Source: Phymorhynchus buccinoides (taxonomy: Eukaryota > Mollusca > Gastropoda > Neogastropoda > Raphitomidae). Taken from it: a DNA stretch of 64,000 nt. The position numbers and the translations under genes are program-made. The stretch is taken from the NCBI GenBank assembly GCA_017654935.2, contig CM065697.1, forward strand, positions 47,671,064 through 47,735,063, given 5' to 3'. Below, piece by piece: positions 35,801 through 49,800 of the stretch. Position 1 is the stretch's first letter; the number at the start of each line of letters is the position of its first letter. The notes beneath the pieces are model-generated. The model had not been told where the DNA came from. It saw only the letters and a list, made by a program, of their open reading frames with translations, and made no database searches.

Positions 35801-38475
35801 TCAACAACATTTGTCTCTAAAACACTACAAACGATCAAGAATTGAAGAAGAAAAAACAAACACACACCATTAAACTTTCCGCTTATGTATATATATAGTT
35901 TGCTTTAATAAAACTTGTTTTGTGTCCAAATATATGTGTTTGTGAACCTAAGAAACAAACTCAATTACTATAGCTTTAACTTTACAGTCAACAAGATGTA
36001 TGTATAGTCAACAAGATGTATACATAGTCAATAACATTTTTCTCTAAAACACTATAGTCAACACGATTTATCTATGGTCAACAAGATGCATCTATAGTCA
36101 ACAACATTTCTTTCAAAAACATTATAGTGAACACGATTTATCTATGGTCAACAAGATGTATATTTCTTTCTAAAACACTATAGTCAACACGATTTATATG
36201 GTCAACAAGATGTATCTATAGTCAACAACATTTCTCTCTAAAACACTATAGTCAACACGATTTATCTATGGTCAACAAGATGTATCTATAGTCAACAACA
36301 TTTCTCTCTAAAACACTATAGTCAACACGATTTATCTATGGTCAACAAGATGTATCTATAGTCAACGACATTTCTTTCTAAAACACTATAGTGAACACGA
36401 TTTATATGGTCAACAAGATGTATCTATAGTCAACAACATTTCTCTCTAAAACACTATAGTCAACACGATTTATCTATGGTCAACAAGATGTATCTATGGT
36501 CAACAACATTTCTCTCTAAAACACTATAGTCAACACGATTTATCTATGGTCAACAAGATGTATGTATAGTCAACAACATTTCTCTCTAAATATGGTCAGC
36601 AATATGTATCTATAGTCAACAACATTTCTCTCTAAAGCACTATAGTCAACACGATTTATCTATGGTCAACAAGATGTATCTATAGTCAACAACATTTCTC
36701 TCTAAAACACTATAGTCAACACGATTTATCTATGGTCAACAAGATGTATCTATAGTCAACAACATTTCTCTCTAAAACACTATAGTCAACACGATTTATC
36801 TATGGTCAACAAGATGTATCTATAGTCAACGACATTTCTTTCTAAAACACTATAGTGAACACGATTTATATGGTCAACAAGATGTATCTATAGTCAACAA
36901 CATTTCTCTCTAAGACACTATAGTCAACACGATTTATCTATGGTCAACAAGATGTATCTATGGTCAACAACATTTCTCTCTAAAACACTATAGTCAACAC
37001 GATTTATCTATGGTCAACAAGATGTATGTATAGTCAACAACATTTCTCTCTAAATATGGTCAGCAATATGTATCTATAGTCAACAACATTTCTCTCTAAA
37101 GCACTATAGTCAACACGATTTATCTATGGTCAACAAGATGTATCTATAGTCAACAACATTTCTCTCTAAAACACTATAGTCAACACGATTTATCTATGGT
37201 CAACAAGATGTATCTATAGTCAACAGCATTTCTCTCTAAAACACTATAGTGAACACGATTTATCTATGGTCAACAAGATGTATGTATAGTCAACAGCATT
37301 TCTCTCTAAAACACTATAGTCAACACGATTTATCTATGGTCAACAAGATGTATGTATAGTCAACAGCATTTCTCTCTAAAGCACTATAGTCAACACGATT
37401 TATATGGTCAACAAGATGTATCTATAGTCAACAACATTTCTCTCTAAATATGGTCAGCAATATGTATCTATAGTCAACAACATTTCTCTCTAAAACACTA
37501 TAGTCAACACGATTTATATGGTCAACAAGATGTATCTATAGTCAACAGCATTTCTCTCTAAAACACTATAGTCAACACGATTTATATGGTCAACAAGATG
37601 TATCTATAGTCAACAGCATTTCTCTCTAAAACACTATAGTCAACACGATTTATCTATGGTCAACAAGATGTATCTATAGTCAACGACATTTCTTTCTAAA
37701 ACACTATAGTGAACACGATTTATATGGTCAACAAGATGTATCTATAGTCAACAGCATTTCTCTCTAAAACACTATAGTCAACACGATTTATCTATGGTCA
37801 ACAAGATGTATCTATAGTCAACAGCATTTCTCTCTAAAACACTATAGTCAACACGATTTATCTATGGTCAACAAGATGTATCTATAGTCAACAGCATTTC
37901 TCTCTAAAACACTATAGTCAACACGATTTATCTATGGTCAACAAGATGTATCTATAGTCAACGACATTTCTTTCTAAAACACTATAGTGAACACGATTTA
38001 TCTATGGTCAACAAGATGTATCTATAGTCAACAACATTTCTCTCTAAAACACTATAGTGAACACGATTTATATGGTCAACAAGATGTATCTATAGTCAAC
38101 AGCATTTCTCTCTAAAACACAATAGTCAACACGATTTATCTATGGTCAACAAGATGCATCTATAGTCAACAGCATTTCTCTCTAAAACACAATAGTCAAC
38201 ACGATTTATCTATGGTCAACAAGATGTATCTATAGTCAACAGCATTTCTCTCTAAAGCACTATAGTCAACACGATTTATATGGTCAACAAGATGTATCTA
38301 TAGTCAACAGCATTTCTCTCTAAAACACTATAGTCAACACGATTTATATGGTCAACAAGATGTATCTCTAAAACACTGTAGACCACAAGAGTTCTCTATA
38401 GTCAAAAAGATTTCTCTATAGTCAACAAAATATATTTCTCTGTAGTCAACAAGATTTCTCTATTAACTCAACCGC
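32876..38475. repeat. 5.6-kb satellite of 20-bp and 30-bp modules
   Basis: Section A (32876 to about 34480): mostly 30-bp modules (TCGACAAGACTTCTCTGTTA plus AACACTATAA) with occasional 20-bp modules (TCGACAAGACTTCTCTATAG). Section B (about 34480-35828): regular 70-bp period made of TCAACACGATTTATCTATGG (20), TCAACAAGATGTATCTATAG (20) and a 30-bp module ending CTAAAACACTAAAG. Section C (35985-38475): the same 20+20+30 order with TCAACAACATTTCTCTCTAA in the 30-bp module. A unique AT-rich spacer (35829-35984) separates B and C. Frames here are repeat artefacts. Confidence 0.97.
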
Positions 38476-38586
38476 ACTATTACAATTTTATACAGCCGAT
38501 ATGTGACGTCATCGTTGACAACGGTCCCACTACTAGTACTACTACTGTACAAGGCCAGAGATGTGTAGAAGGAGATGTCTCTCCTA

Positions 38587-40186
38587 TGGTGCGCCAAATT
38601 GACAAATCTCTCAACAGGGGGGCCGTTTCACAAGGGCTAACGTTGTGAGCGCAAATCGGCAAAAACGGTACTAAGAAACACCTCTTTTGCCGACGTTTGT
38701 CGAAAACGTTTTGTGGCTGTGATCGAGGTAGCAAGCGACAAACTATTTGAAGGATCATGGGAAATATCAATACTTCCGGCTTTTTTTTTATATCTCGCGT
38801 GACGAGACTTGAACTTTAAAAATGAAAGACCAAAACAATAAGCTTGCAGCAAATGTTCTTTAGTCTATCGTGAAAACATAATATGGGATGATTTTAGCAA
38901 ATTAAACAAACGCAAGTGTTTTTGAGTGCTCTTTCTTAATTTTTTCATCATGTTAGATGGCATAATATAGTGCAAATTTAATTTTCTGCACACAAATAGA
39001 CGTGGTTCTCTTTTCCTTTTCGTGAAATCGAAAACTTTGTACAAACTGACAGAGAGGTATGATTTATCTCCCTTATGATAGCAACCCTTTTCTCTCTCCC
39101 AAAAATGAAGAGTAAGCTTAAAGAGTTATCTGACCCTAACAAGCGTTTAGGGTGTGTCTTAGGCCCCATTTGGCGTAAGCGTTATTCGCGTGGCGACCGT
39201 TATCTAGAGAAACTCGACCCTGGTGTTCGATAGAGTTTGGAAACACTGTCGAACTGCTGGGTGCAGCTTCAATACTGTAGCTAGTGGTTAGGTAGAGTTT
39301 CAAAACTGAGTTTCAAAACTCTCTCGAGGAACTCGACAAAGGTTGTGTTCGGAGAATTCTATTGAGCCCGCCACTTTGTGATTTTCTTCTAACAGAGCAT
39401 TTCATTGGTAGAAAATGCTTGTGTCTTCGTGTGAAAAGCGCGAAATCAAACAATGCAGTGTGAAAACTAGCCTATTACGAGTGCGACTCCTAGTCGCAGC
39501 AACAGCTATGGTCGCCAATGCATTTGAATTCGACGACGGTGAGTCTGGTATTGTCACATCGATTTGTTTAATATGTTGAAGACATTTACATCCTTTACTC
39601 TAGATTGATAAAGTCATCTGCTAAGGCACGAACATTGTCTGCTAACCATGTACCAATCAGAAATCGCGATATAAAAACTGTAGCTCGATAGAATTATTTT
39701 GTGGAAACCCTACTTCTCTGTTCAATTGAGTTTTTAATCTACTACCTATCTGTTCGATAGAGCTGTAAAACTCTATCGAACACATAGGTAGGGTTATAAA
39801 ACTAAGTCGGACTGTTATCTACAGTTTTCAAACTCTATTGAACACATAGGTAGGGTTATAAAACAAAGTCGGACTGTTATCTACAGTTTTCAAACTCTAT
39901 TGAACACATAGGTAGGGTTATAAAACAAAGTCAGACTGTTATCTACAGTTTTCAAACTCTATCGAACACATAGGTAGGGTTATAAAACAAAGTCGGACTG
40001 TTATCTACAGTTTTCAAACTGTATTGAACACATAGGTAGGGTTATAAAACAAAGTCGGACTGTTATCTACAGTTTTCAAACTGTATTGAACACATAGGTA
40101 GGGTTATAAAACTAAGTCGGACTGTTATCTACAGTTTCCAAACTCTATTGAACACCGATAGAGAGATTTGTCAATTTGGCGCACCA
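38587..40186. mobile_element. candidate non-autonomous DNA transposon with 26-bp TIRs
   Basis: 38587-38612 (starting TGGTGCGCCAAATTGACAAA) and 40161-40186 are perfect 26-bp inverted repeats. TA flanks both ends (38585-38586, 40187-40188), as expected of a TA target duplication. The 1.6-kb interior has no transposase-like frame. A 62-bp tandem array runs almost into the right end. An inverted copy of its unit (CCAAACTCTATCGAACACC on the minus strand) lies near 39224-39242. The element would need a transposase from elsewhere. Confidence 0.75.
39781..40152. repeat. 62-bp minisatellite, 6 units, inside the TIR element
   Basis: Units at 39781, 39843, 39905, 39967, 40029 and 40091 (CACATAGGTAGGGTTATAAA, then AAGTCGGACTGTTATCTACA, TTTTCAAACTCTATTGAA). 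Confidence 0.95.
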
Positions 40187-40684
40187 TACTCTCCATATCT
40201 ATGACTAGGCCTACTAGCCTAAGTCATCTCACGATGTCTCACGTGGTTGTTTCAAGTCCAGGGAAGTAAATCCTGACTGCCAACTGTAATTTAGTCATTT
40301 TAGACTGCAGTGTGTGTCTCCCTTCCATTATGTAGTGTCTGAGCCTACAACTGGCAAATAGCTAATAATAGAAAGACCCATACCTATAATTATTTGGATT
40401 CGACAAGATCAGGAATATAAAACACTTAGTGCAACTTAGTGAATTTGTAAACTAAATATTACGCTTTGGCGCACTTCTTTAATTAATAAATACAACACAT
40501 CAAAAATCAACAACAAACAAAATGTTTCCAGCATGATAAAACACCGAATAAAATTTGACAAATCAGATTAAATAAAGAAATGCTATACAATCACACAGTT
40601 CTTCACACATGTACAATAGAGAGACATAAGTTTGATGTTTTGTGGACCAAAAATGTCAAGAAAAGACGAGGTAAAATAAAGAAA
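40187..40684. other. no gene recognised
   Basis: AT-rich unique DNA right of the TIR element. Confidence 0.5.
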
Positions 40685-40910
40685 TGCTATCTAATAATAA
40701 TAATAATAATAATTCTGGACATTTATAAAGCGCTTTACTTCCTTTGCAGGGAGCTCACACCAAAAAATATTTTACACAAGGTCACGACGTCAAAATGGTT
40801 TGCGCGGATCTCTTCCTATTAATGTGGCACACCTTCACACAAAATTTGACGCGATTCGGTCAAGCGGTCCGGGAGATATCCTTGGGACAGACAGAAAGAA
40901 AAAAAAGAAA
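40685..40910 (-). mobile_element. retroposon tail and dispersed repeat
   Basis: ATAATAATA run at 40693-40712, then TTTATAAAGCGCTTTACTTC, a reverse relative of the tail at 8012-8090. Then CACAAAATTTGACGCGATTC, GGTCAAGCGGTCCGGGAGAT and GACAGACAGAAAG, related to sequence at 57.8-58.1 kb on the other strand. Confidence 0.4.
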
Positions 40911-41525
40911 AAAAAAAGACAAACCAGCCCATCGCAAAGTCCGATCACCTTCGGTGACGGACAATAATACATCTGTATTGTTAAAAAAAAATCTGGACTT
41001 TCCTGGTGTTGCACTGCCTTCAGTCCCATATGTGTCTGTTCCAGACCGGAGGACGTTAAATAAATTTGCATTAATTCATTGCAGGGAGCTCAGAGCGCTG
41101 TACATTAACATTGAGCTAAACACTACAAACAATGAGTAATGCCTGCACGTACACACAACAAAAAAAGTAAAATAAACTAAACAAAGCATTGCACATAAAC
41201 ACTGATTATATATGAAAAGATAGAAACACAGATCATATAGAAACACAAATCACACAGTTCTTTACACATGTACAATATAGAAAGTTTGCTTTTTTGTGTA
41301 AAAAAAAAGTCAAGAATATTTTTGGACAGTATCAGCTCAAAGGTAATATTCCACAACTCCCCCCTCCCTTTCCTCTCCCACAAGATTCCTTGTCAGTTCA
41401 TAGCATAGCGAACACTGATGTTTTAGGGAATATTATAAAACTAATATCATGAATTATTTAGTGAATATTTTTTGTTTTAATGTTTTAATTTTAAAATCCA
41501 CAATACGAATAAATGAATGACTTGC
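40911..41525. other. no gene recognised
   Basis: Unique DNA. GCAGGGAGCTCAGAGCGCTG near 41083 repeats GCAGGGAGCTCACACC of 40748, a second fragment of the same retroposon. Confidence 0.4.
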
Positions 41526-42620
41526 CCCATCCTACCCCACTTGTCTCTTTCTCCCACTCTAGCTCTCTGCCTTCACTGTCCATTCTGCCTCTCTCTAACC
41601 TGTCTACCCCACTTGTCTCTTTCTCCCACTCTAGCTCTCTGCCTTCACTGTCCATTCTGCCTCTCTCTAATCTGTCTACCCCACTTGTCTCTTTCTCTCA
41701 CTCTAGCTCTCTGCCTTCACTGTCCATTCTGCCTCTCTCTAACCTGTCTACCCCACTTGTCTCTTTCTCCCACTCTAGCTCTCTGCCTTCACTGTCCATT
41801 CTGCCTCTCTCTAACCTGTCTACCCCACTTGTCTCTTTCTCCCACTCTATCTCTCTGCCTTCACTGTCCATTCTGCCTCTCTCTAACCTGTCTACCCCAC
41901 TTGTCTCTTTCTCCCACTCTAGCTCTCTGCCTTCACTGTCCATTCTGCCTCTCTCTAACCTGTCTACCCCACTTGTCTCTTTCTCCCACTCTATCTCTCT
42001 GCCTTCACTGTCCATTCTGCCTCTCTCTAACCTGTCTACCCCACTTGTCTCTTTCTCCCACTCTATCTCTCTGCCTTCACTGTCCATTCTGCCTCTCTCT
42101 AACCTGTCTACCCCACTTGTCTCTTTCTCCCACTCTAGCTCTCTGCCTTCACTGTCCATTCTGCCTCTCTCTAACCTGTCTACCCCACTTGTCTCTTTCT
42201 CCCACTCTATCTCTCTGCCTTCACTGTCCATTCTGCCTCTCTCTAACCTGTCTACCCCACTTGTCTCTTTCTCCCACTCTAGCTCTCTGCCTTCACTGTC
42301 CATTCTGCCTCTCTCTAATCTGTCTACCCCACTTGTCTCTTTCTCCCACTCTATCTCTCTGCCCTCACTGTCCATTCTGCCTCTCTCTAACCTGTCTACC
42401 CCACTTGTCTCTTTCTCCCACTCTATCTCTCTGCCTTCACTGTCCATTCTGCCTCTCTCTAACCTGTCTACCCCACTTGTCTCTTTCTCCCACTCTATCT
42501 CTCTGCCTTCACTGTCCATTCTGCCTCTCTCTAACCTGTCTACCCCACTTGTCTCTTTCTCCCACTCTAGCTCTCTGCCTTCACTGTCCATTCTGCCTCT
42601 CTCTAACCTGTCTACCCATT
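41526..42620. repeat. 72-bp minisatellite, 15 units
   Basis: Unit TACCCCACTTGTCTCTTTCT, CCCACTCTAGCTCTCTGCCT, TCACTGTCCATTCTGCCTCT, CTCTAACCTGTC. Variation is mainly TAGCT versus TATCT. Since 72 is divisible by three, long frames of 371, 441 and 315 codons stay open on both strands; none has a real start context or protein character. Confidence 0.97.
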
Positions 42621-43214
42621 TCTCGTAATGAAAATGAAACAACAAGAAAAAACAGCTATATCATCCCACCCAAAGCAAACAAAAGCACACACACGAACAC
42701 AAAGAAACACGTGTACATAATAATAGTAACAACTCAGTGGCATAGGAACGTCTTGCAGCCGGGGGGCGGCGGCAGGATTGCCAACAAAGCGGGGGAGGGG
42801 GGGGGGGGGGGGCGCAAGCGCACGGACAAGGTAGATGGATAGGCTAAGTTATACGTCTTAGTAAATGCTATAAATACACTTTGTAATTGTTATTTTTAAC
42901 CATAATTACAATCAACAATAAAAAATATATGAATGAATGAAAACATTATGTGAATTTAAAGGAGACAACAAAAAGACATAAAAATACAACCATGTTTGGG
43001 GGAATATCAGCCAGTCATGGAACAGGGGAGGGTAGTTCCAAGTGGTCAGTTGGGGTGGGGTGAGGGGTCTGATGGGGATTGCCTCCCAGAAGCTGATGAT
43101 AATTTGAATGTAAAAGATGCAGTCAAGGCTTATCGTGAGAGAATATGCTAAAGCTATAGCATGGGACTACATTTCTCCCTCTTTTTCTTTTCTTTCTCTT
43201 TTTTTTTCCTAAGG
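42621..43214. other. no gene recognised
   Basis: A-rich unique DNA with a G-run at 42790-42811. Confidence 0.5.
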
Positions 43215-43412
43215 GGGGTGGAACCCCTATACCCCCTCTCAAATCCACATTTGATGTAGTACCCAAGTCCAAAGACATGTAACAATATAACAACAATCAG
43301 GTCTATATGTATCCGTAGGTGTGGATCCCCTATACCCCTCTCTAATCCATATTTGATGCAGTACCCAAGTCCAAAGACATATACCAATATAACAATAATC
43401 AGGTCTATACAT
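43215..43412. repeat. about 111-bp tandem duplication
   Basis: ACCCCTATACCCC, GATGTAGTACCCAAGTCCAA, AGACATGTAACAATATAACA, ATCAGGTCTATA occur at 43224 and 43331 with about 10% differences. Confidence 0.85.
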
Positions 43413-43573
43413 CAAAGAAAAGAAATGGAAAGGAAACATCTGAGCCATGCAAACATCGTATCACATTGTAGCAAGTCTTTGTTTGGTGATGGTTGAGTTC
43501 AATAAAAGCCCAAACCATAAAACAACAAACTTACTAACATTATTCGTATCTATTGAAAGCAAGAAGTGTACTT

Positions 43574-43696
43574 TGCTACTTTTAGGGTAGGTCTAGCTCA
43601 GACAATATTTCATGGTCAATTGGACACATCATTTACTACGTTTAGGGTAGGTCTAGCTCAGACAATATTTCATGTTACATTGGACACATCATTTTT
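43574..43696. repeat. 60-bp tandem duplication
   Basis: TTTAGGGTAGGTCTAGCTCA, GACAATATTTCATG and TTGGACACATCATTT occur twice. Confidence 0.9.
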
Positions 43697-44965
43697 GGAA
43701 ACTAAACCAGGCCATGCTACTGTCAAATATTGTGACAAAACATCAGTTATAATCAATGATACCTGTTCAAAACAAATCAGTCATTATCACTATCATCCAG
43801 CAAATAAAACAAAGCATACTAAATCCTACCAATTATATAAAACTTCAAAACGTGTGTGTCAGTCAGTCCTATCTGAATAGCCACGACTTCCAGATACGAA
43901 GGAGGCAATTGCTATTCTGGAGGACTGGGCATAGTATTAAATGTAAAGAAGTCTTGCCCAAAGTATCCCCATTCTCCTGGACAAAACGATTTTAAACATC
44001 TGGTGCTGGGGAAGGTCCCCAAAGGCCAAACAATCATTTTTATTACAACTAGTAAGAGCAAGTGCAAATGCCTCCGAGTTTGGGAATCAATATAATTCAC
44101 AAAAGATTAACAATTCAGTGATTTGCAATTTGAAGATTCAAAATGTGACATAGAACATGGATCAAAGGTAAACCTACCTTTGAGAACAGCGAATAAACCA
44201 GTGAAACCGGGCTGAACCATTCAGGCCCTCAGCTCTAATGAGAGCTTTCAATTTCAATCACATGAATTCACATTAGCAACTTAACTGAAGTTTGGATATG
44301 ATGTATGTCTGAATTGTTTTCATCTACAGGGGTGTTGAAGTGGTGGGATGGTGTAGAACGCAAGGAAGCAGAATTGGGGTGCAACTGGGTTTTTTTAAAT
44401 ACAAAAGTCACAGGGGGCATGTGTGGAAGGGGGGGGGGGGGGGGGGGCAGAAGATATGGATAAGGGGACAGTATTTTGATAGATCTCGTACTTGTACATC
44501 ATTTCAGTATCAGAATTTTAAAGAAATCGATGTAAATTATTGTATGAATTAATGGAACCTTTGAATCCCCCCTCATTCTCTCTCTCTTTCTCTCTGTCTC
44601 TGTCTCTCTCTCTGCTTTATTGTTTTTTTGGGGGGAGCATGTCTGCCCCCCTCCTATGTGCTAGAAGAAGGGGGGCAGCCACCACTCTCCCCATGTTTCT
44701 ATGTCACTAATAGACTACCTACATTTGTTTTCTTTCTTTCTGTCCCATCTTCTGGGCCGTACAGTGGCGTTGCTCCCAACCTACAATTTGTAAGGATATT
44801 TTCTGCAGCAGTTTTCAGGGGTTTGTGAGGACAGAAACAAAGCAACAGAAAAGAAGCTACAAAACTCGCAATACCTCGCCATTCTGGAATCAAGTAGAAA
44901 CTAATAAAGCAATTGGAAAACAATGCAACTATGTCCCAATAATACATACTATTTAGGTTGCAAAT

Positions 44966-44969
<4 letters not shown>
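43697..44969. other. no gene recognised; poly-G and CT patches
   Basis: Unique DNA with a G-run at about 44430-44447 and CT-rich 44577-44612. GGGGGGCAGCCACCACTCTC near 44670 and GGGGGGGGGGCAGTCCCCCC near 45050 look like related repeat ends. Confidence 0.45.
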
Positions 44970-45040
<71 letters not shown>

Positions 45041-45096
45041 GTTTTGTTTTGGGGGGGGGCAGTCCCCCCACTGCCCCCCCCCCCCCCCCCCCCCCT
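44970..45096. repeat. (CT)n and poly-C tract
   Basis: CT run at 44970-45037, G-run at 45051-45059 and C-run at about 45075-45096. The G and C runs could pair as a hairpin. Confidence 0.9.
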
Positions 45097-45235
45097 GTTT
45101 CTACGCCAATGCAACTGTCTGTTTAAAATCAAGTTTACTATACTGCCAAACACATGCATCACAAACGAGATAAACTCTTGTGTGTGTGTGCGCAAAATAT
45201 GTTCATATCTAGGACCATTCCTTCCTCAGTCACAA

Positions 45236-45747
45236 TGTTCCACGTCGGGGATGGTCCCCAAGGGCCAACGATTCCCAAAGGCTGCAACACTAACAGCCAG
45301 GGGATGGACCCTGAAGGCCAACGATTCCCCAAGGCTGCAGCACTAACAACAAGCATGGTCCCTAAAGGCCAACGATTCCCCAAGGCTGCAGCACTAACAA
45401 CAAGCATGGTCACTAAAGACCAACGATTCCCCAAGGCTGCAGCACTAACAACCAGCCTGGGGATGGTCCCTAAAGGTCAACGATTCCCCAAGGCTGCAGC
45501 ACTAACAACAAGCCAGGGGATGGTCCCTAAAGGCCAACGATTCCCCAAGGCTGCAGCAATAACAACCAGCCAGGGGATGGTCCCTAAAGGCCAACGATTC
45601 CCCAAGGCAGCAGCACTAACAGCCAGGGGATGGTCCCTAAAGGCCAACGATTCCCCAAGGATGCAGCACTAACAACCAGCCAGAGGATGGTCCCTAAAGG
45701 CCAACGATTCCCCAAGGCTGCAGCACTAACAACCAGCCAGGGGATGA
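45236..45747. repeat. 57-bp minisatellite, about 9 units
   Basis: Unit GATGGTCCCTAAAGGCCAAC, GATTCCCCAAGGCTGCAGCA, CTAACAACCAGCCAGGG, with some shortened 48-51-bp units. Open frames (for example 172 codons) follow from the multiple-of-three unit. Confidence 0.93.
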
Positions 45748-46899
<1,152 letters not shown>

Positions 46900-49800
46900 T
46901 CACTTCATGTGTCCGCCATAGTCAGGGTCACAGAGGTCAGAGAACTTGAGGTATTCCTTCAGGGACTCAGGCAGGCGGAGATAGTCATACCCCATGGCCT
47001 TTTCACGAAGTTTGTGGCTGAAGTGGAAGCAGGGTGACTGCAAGATCTTCAGACGACACGAAGACAGCAGAGGACGAGGGGTTGTGGCCAGCTCCCTGAT
47101 AAACGCAGTGGATTGCTTTAGGGTGTGGGTCAACCTGCTGTAGCGCTGCATTATGGCACTTGCTTCCCTGTGCCCATGCACATTATCCAATCCTATCGCC
47201 TCTATCTCTCTGTCCACCTCTTCATCCAGCCTTCTGCCCTCCTCTGTGTTCAGGTCTGTCAGCTTGGGGAGCTGTGTGTGCAGTGTGAACAGCTCTGCGT
47301 TGGAACAGGATCCTGACTCGTACAACATGAAGGCCACCACAGGTAATTCACACAGGACTGCACACACCAGTGGGGAGGTGATCGTACTGTACCTTCGTGT
47401 ATGATCACCAAATGTGCACATGGACCAAAACTGACTTGAAAACCCAACTACAGCCTGGCTGACATCCTGCAGCAAGGTCTCCTGAGGACCAGTCAGTGAC
47501 GGCTGGTGGAAACTGAAGCCCTGTCTGCAGCACTCAGCCACCATCCTCTGCCCACACTTTGTGTTCAGCACGGCGTACGCCAAAGGTGACTTTCCTGTGT
47601 TGGTCAGCACCAGAGGGTTCACTTTGATGTCAAGCAGGTCCCTCATGACATCCCACCTGTCAGAGTCACAAACAGCGTGGATAACTCTTTCTCCTTTGTC
47701 GTTCACTCCCCAGTCCTGGCCACCACACCACTTGATTGTGGAGTGGATGACGTCTGCCTGACGTGCAGTGATCAGGGCCTGAAGAGGGCTGTGCTTTTCA
47801 TATATGTGTGACCAATGTTCACTATGCCTGGCAGACAAATGAATGTCACCCCCATACTTTATCACCACCTTCACAATGTCCCACTGTTTGTGGTGTATCA
47901 ACTTGTTCATAACACTGACCCCATCCTTGTCCAGATGGTTAGGGTCCCCATCACGCAACACTATCTCCTCCACCGCCTTCCATTCTCTCTTCCTGGCCTC
48001 CCTGTTGAGAGGGGTTTCTCCATTCTCGTCCTTCATGTTGATGTCAGCACCAAGACGTTGGCAGAAATCCACCACATCCCACAGGTGCTGCGCAATAGAT
48101 TCCAGAAAAGCCAGATCACGATGTTGGATGTCAGGGCCGTCCTTCCCCTTCACCAAATGTCTGACTGCCTTCTCCTTCACCAAGGGTTTGACCGCCTGCC
48201 AGATCTCACGACTGATGGCCTGGTGGAACAGCTGTTCCTTTACTGCTGTGGACAAGTCTTCCTGTTCTTCCATGGTGTTAAGGCAGTGCCAGAACAGGGC
48301 TCCTGCTCTCCTCTGGAAGGCCCAGAGCAGCACCTGACGCCTCACAGCGTCGTCCACGTCGTGCTCCATCACCCTGGCCACCAGCATCCACTGGTTCTTC
48401 TCCATCAGCTCTGGTAAGGCCTCCAGACACAGCTGGACATCCACACCATGCTCCAGCAGCTGTCTACACACACCCCACTGCTGCTGTCTGACCATGTCAG
48501 GAAACAGCCGGTCTCGATCAGCTGAAGTCATTCCCAGTCTCACCAGGTGCATCAAGACGTGCCATTGTTGTTCTTCAAGACCTTTGTCCAGGACCTCGGA
48601 GAAGAAGCGTGTTGTGGGTTTATGCAGAATGTTGAACAGCACACTGCCCCACAGACAACGCTCCAGAGTCTTCCTAGGACTGAGGACAGACTTCCGGGCA
48701 AAACGTAGCCTCAGTCTGATCAGCTTCATGCATCGCTGCTCATACACAGTCACATCTCCTTCGGGCTTTTTCCTCAGGTACCTCATGACCCACATCTCCA
48801 ACAGACTGCTGACTTCAGTGATGTCCCCTCCCCTGTCCACCATGTTGAGCACAGTGGCCCAGTGGCCGTACTTGGCCACCCTGTAGTGTGCATACATCTG
48901 CTCGTCCACTGTCAACCCATGGTCAGCCAGTAGTAAGTAGACCTCCCACTGCTTCTCTTTGAAAGCCTCGGACAATGCCCAGTGACGCTGATCATCGTGC
49001 ACTGTGTGGTCACACCACTGCCGCACAACACCCCATTGTCTCTGCATCACAGCTGCCTTGAACAGCCGCCGCCAGTCATGTTCCCACACATGAGACAGAC
49101 AGGCCTGACTGAGCACGTTCCATCTCTTTTCACGTAGCATAAGTCTGAGCGCCACACTCTGTAGTTGAGGGAACAGAGGGAAAACAGCCAACATCACCAG
49201 GAAAATGAAGTCATCGTTCTCTCCCAGACTGCTGATGTGATACAAGTTTAAACCTTGCATGAAGTGAAGCAGGAACAGTGGGTCATTGTTGTGACTGTCA
49301 GCTAGTTCTGTGAACACTGATGTCCATTTCTCTTTGTTCTGTATTACAGTCTGCGTACAGTGGACAGAATGTGTGTTGTCTTTAATGAAGGCTGTCATGT
49401 GAGTGTAGATATCAGATATACGCTGCTCGATGTTCTCTGTACTGTCGTCGTATTGTATGTAGTCATTACACATCATATCACACACAGTGCGTAACAGTGT
49501 TGTGATAAACAACTCACATAATGATCGTTGCCAGGAAATACAATAAGCGAGATCAGAGCTGACATTGTGACAACGTTCCCAGCACAGGTTCATTCTATTG
49601 TATGGCATTTGTTGTGTGGCAGTCTTGGTCAGACCAAAGGCCAATGATCTATCGACCTGGCAGTTGTGAATGACTTTCCAGATCAGTGTGTCACAGGATC
49701 TACTACCATGTTCTGAAGTTATCCACGTGTGCAATGTGTCACGGGCCATAGTCCACAGCACATGTTGTACACATGTCCATTTCTTGTTTGCCACAAGGTG

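Noticed and set aside
32876..38475. CRISPR-like alternation of repeats and spacers
   Set aside because: Modules are contiguous with no unique spacers, and the DNA is eukaryotic; it is a satellite.
41513..42842. Genes of 371 and 441 codons (plus) and 315 codons (minus)
   Set aside because: They are open only because of the 72-bp repeat unit and have no domain or start context.
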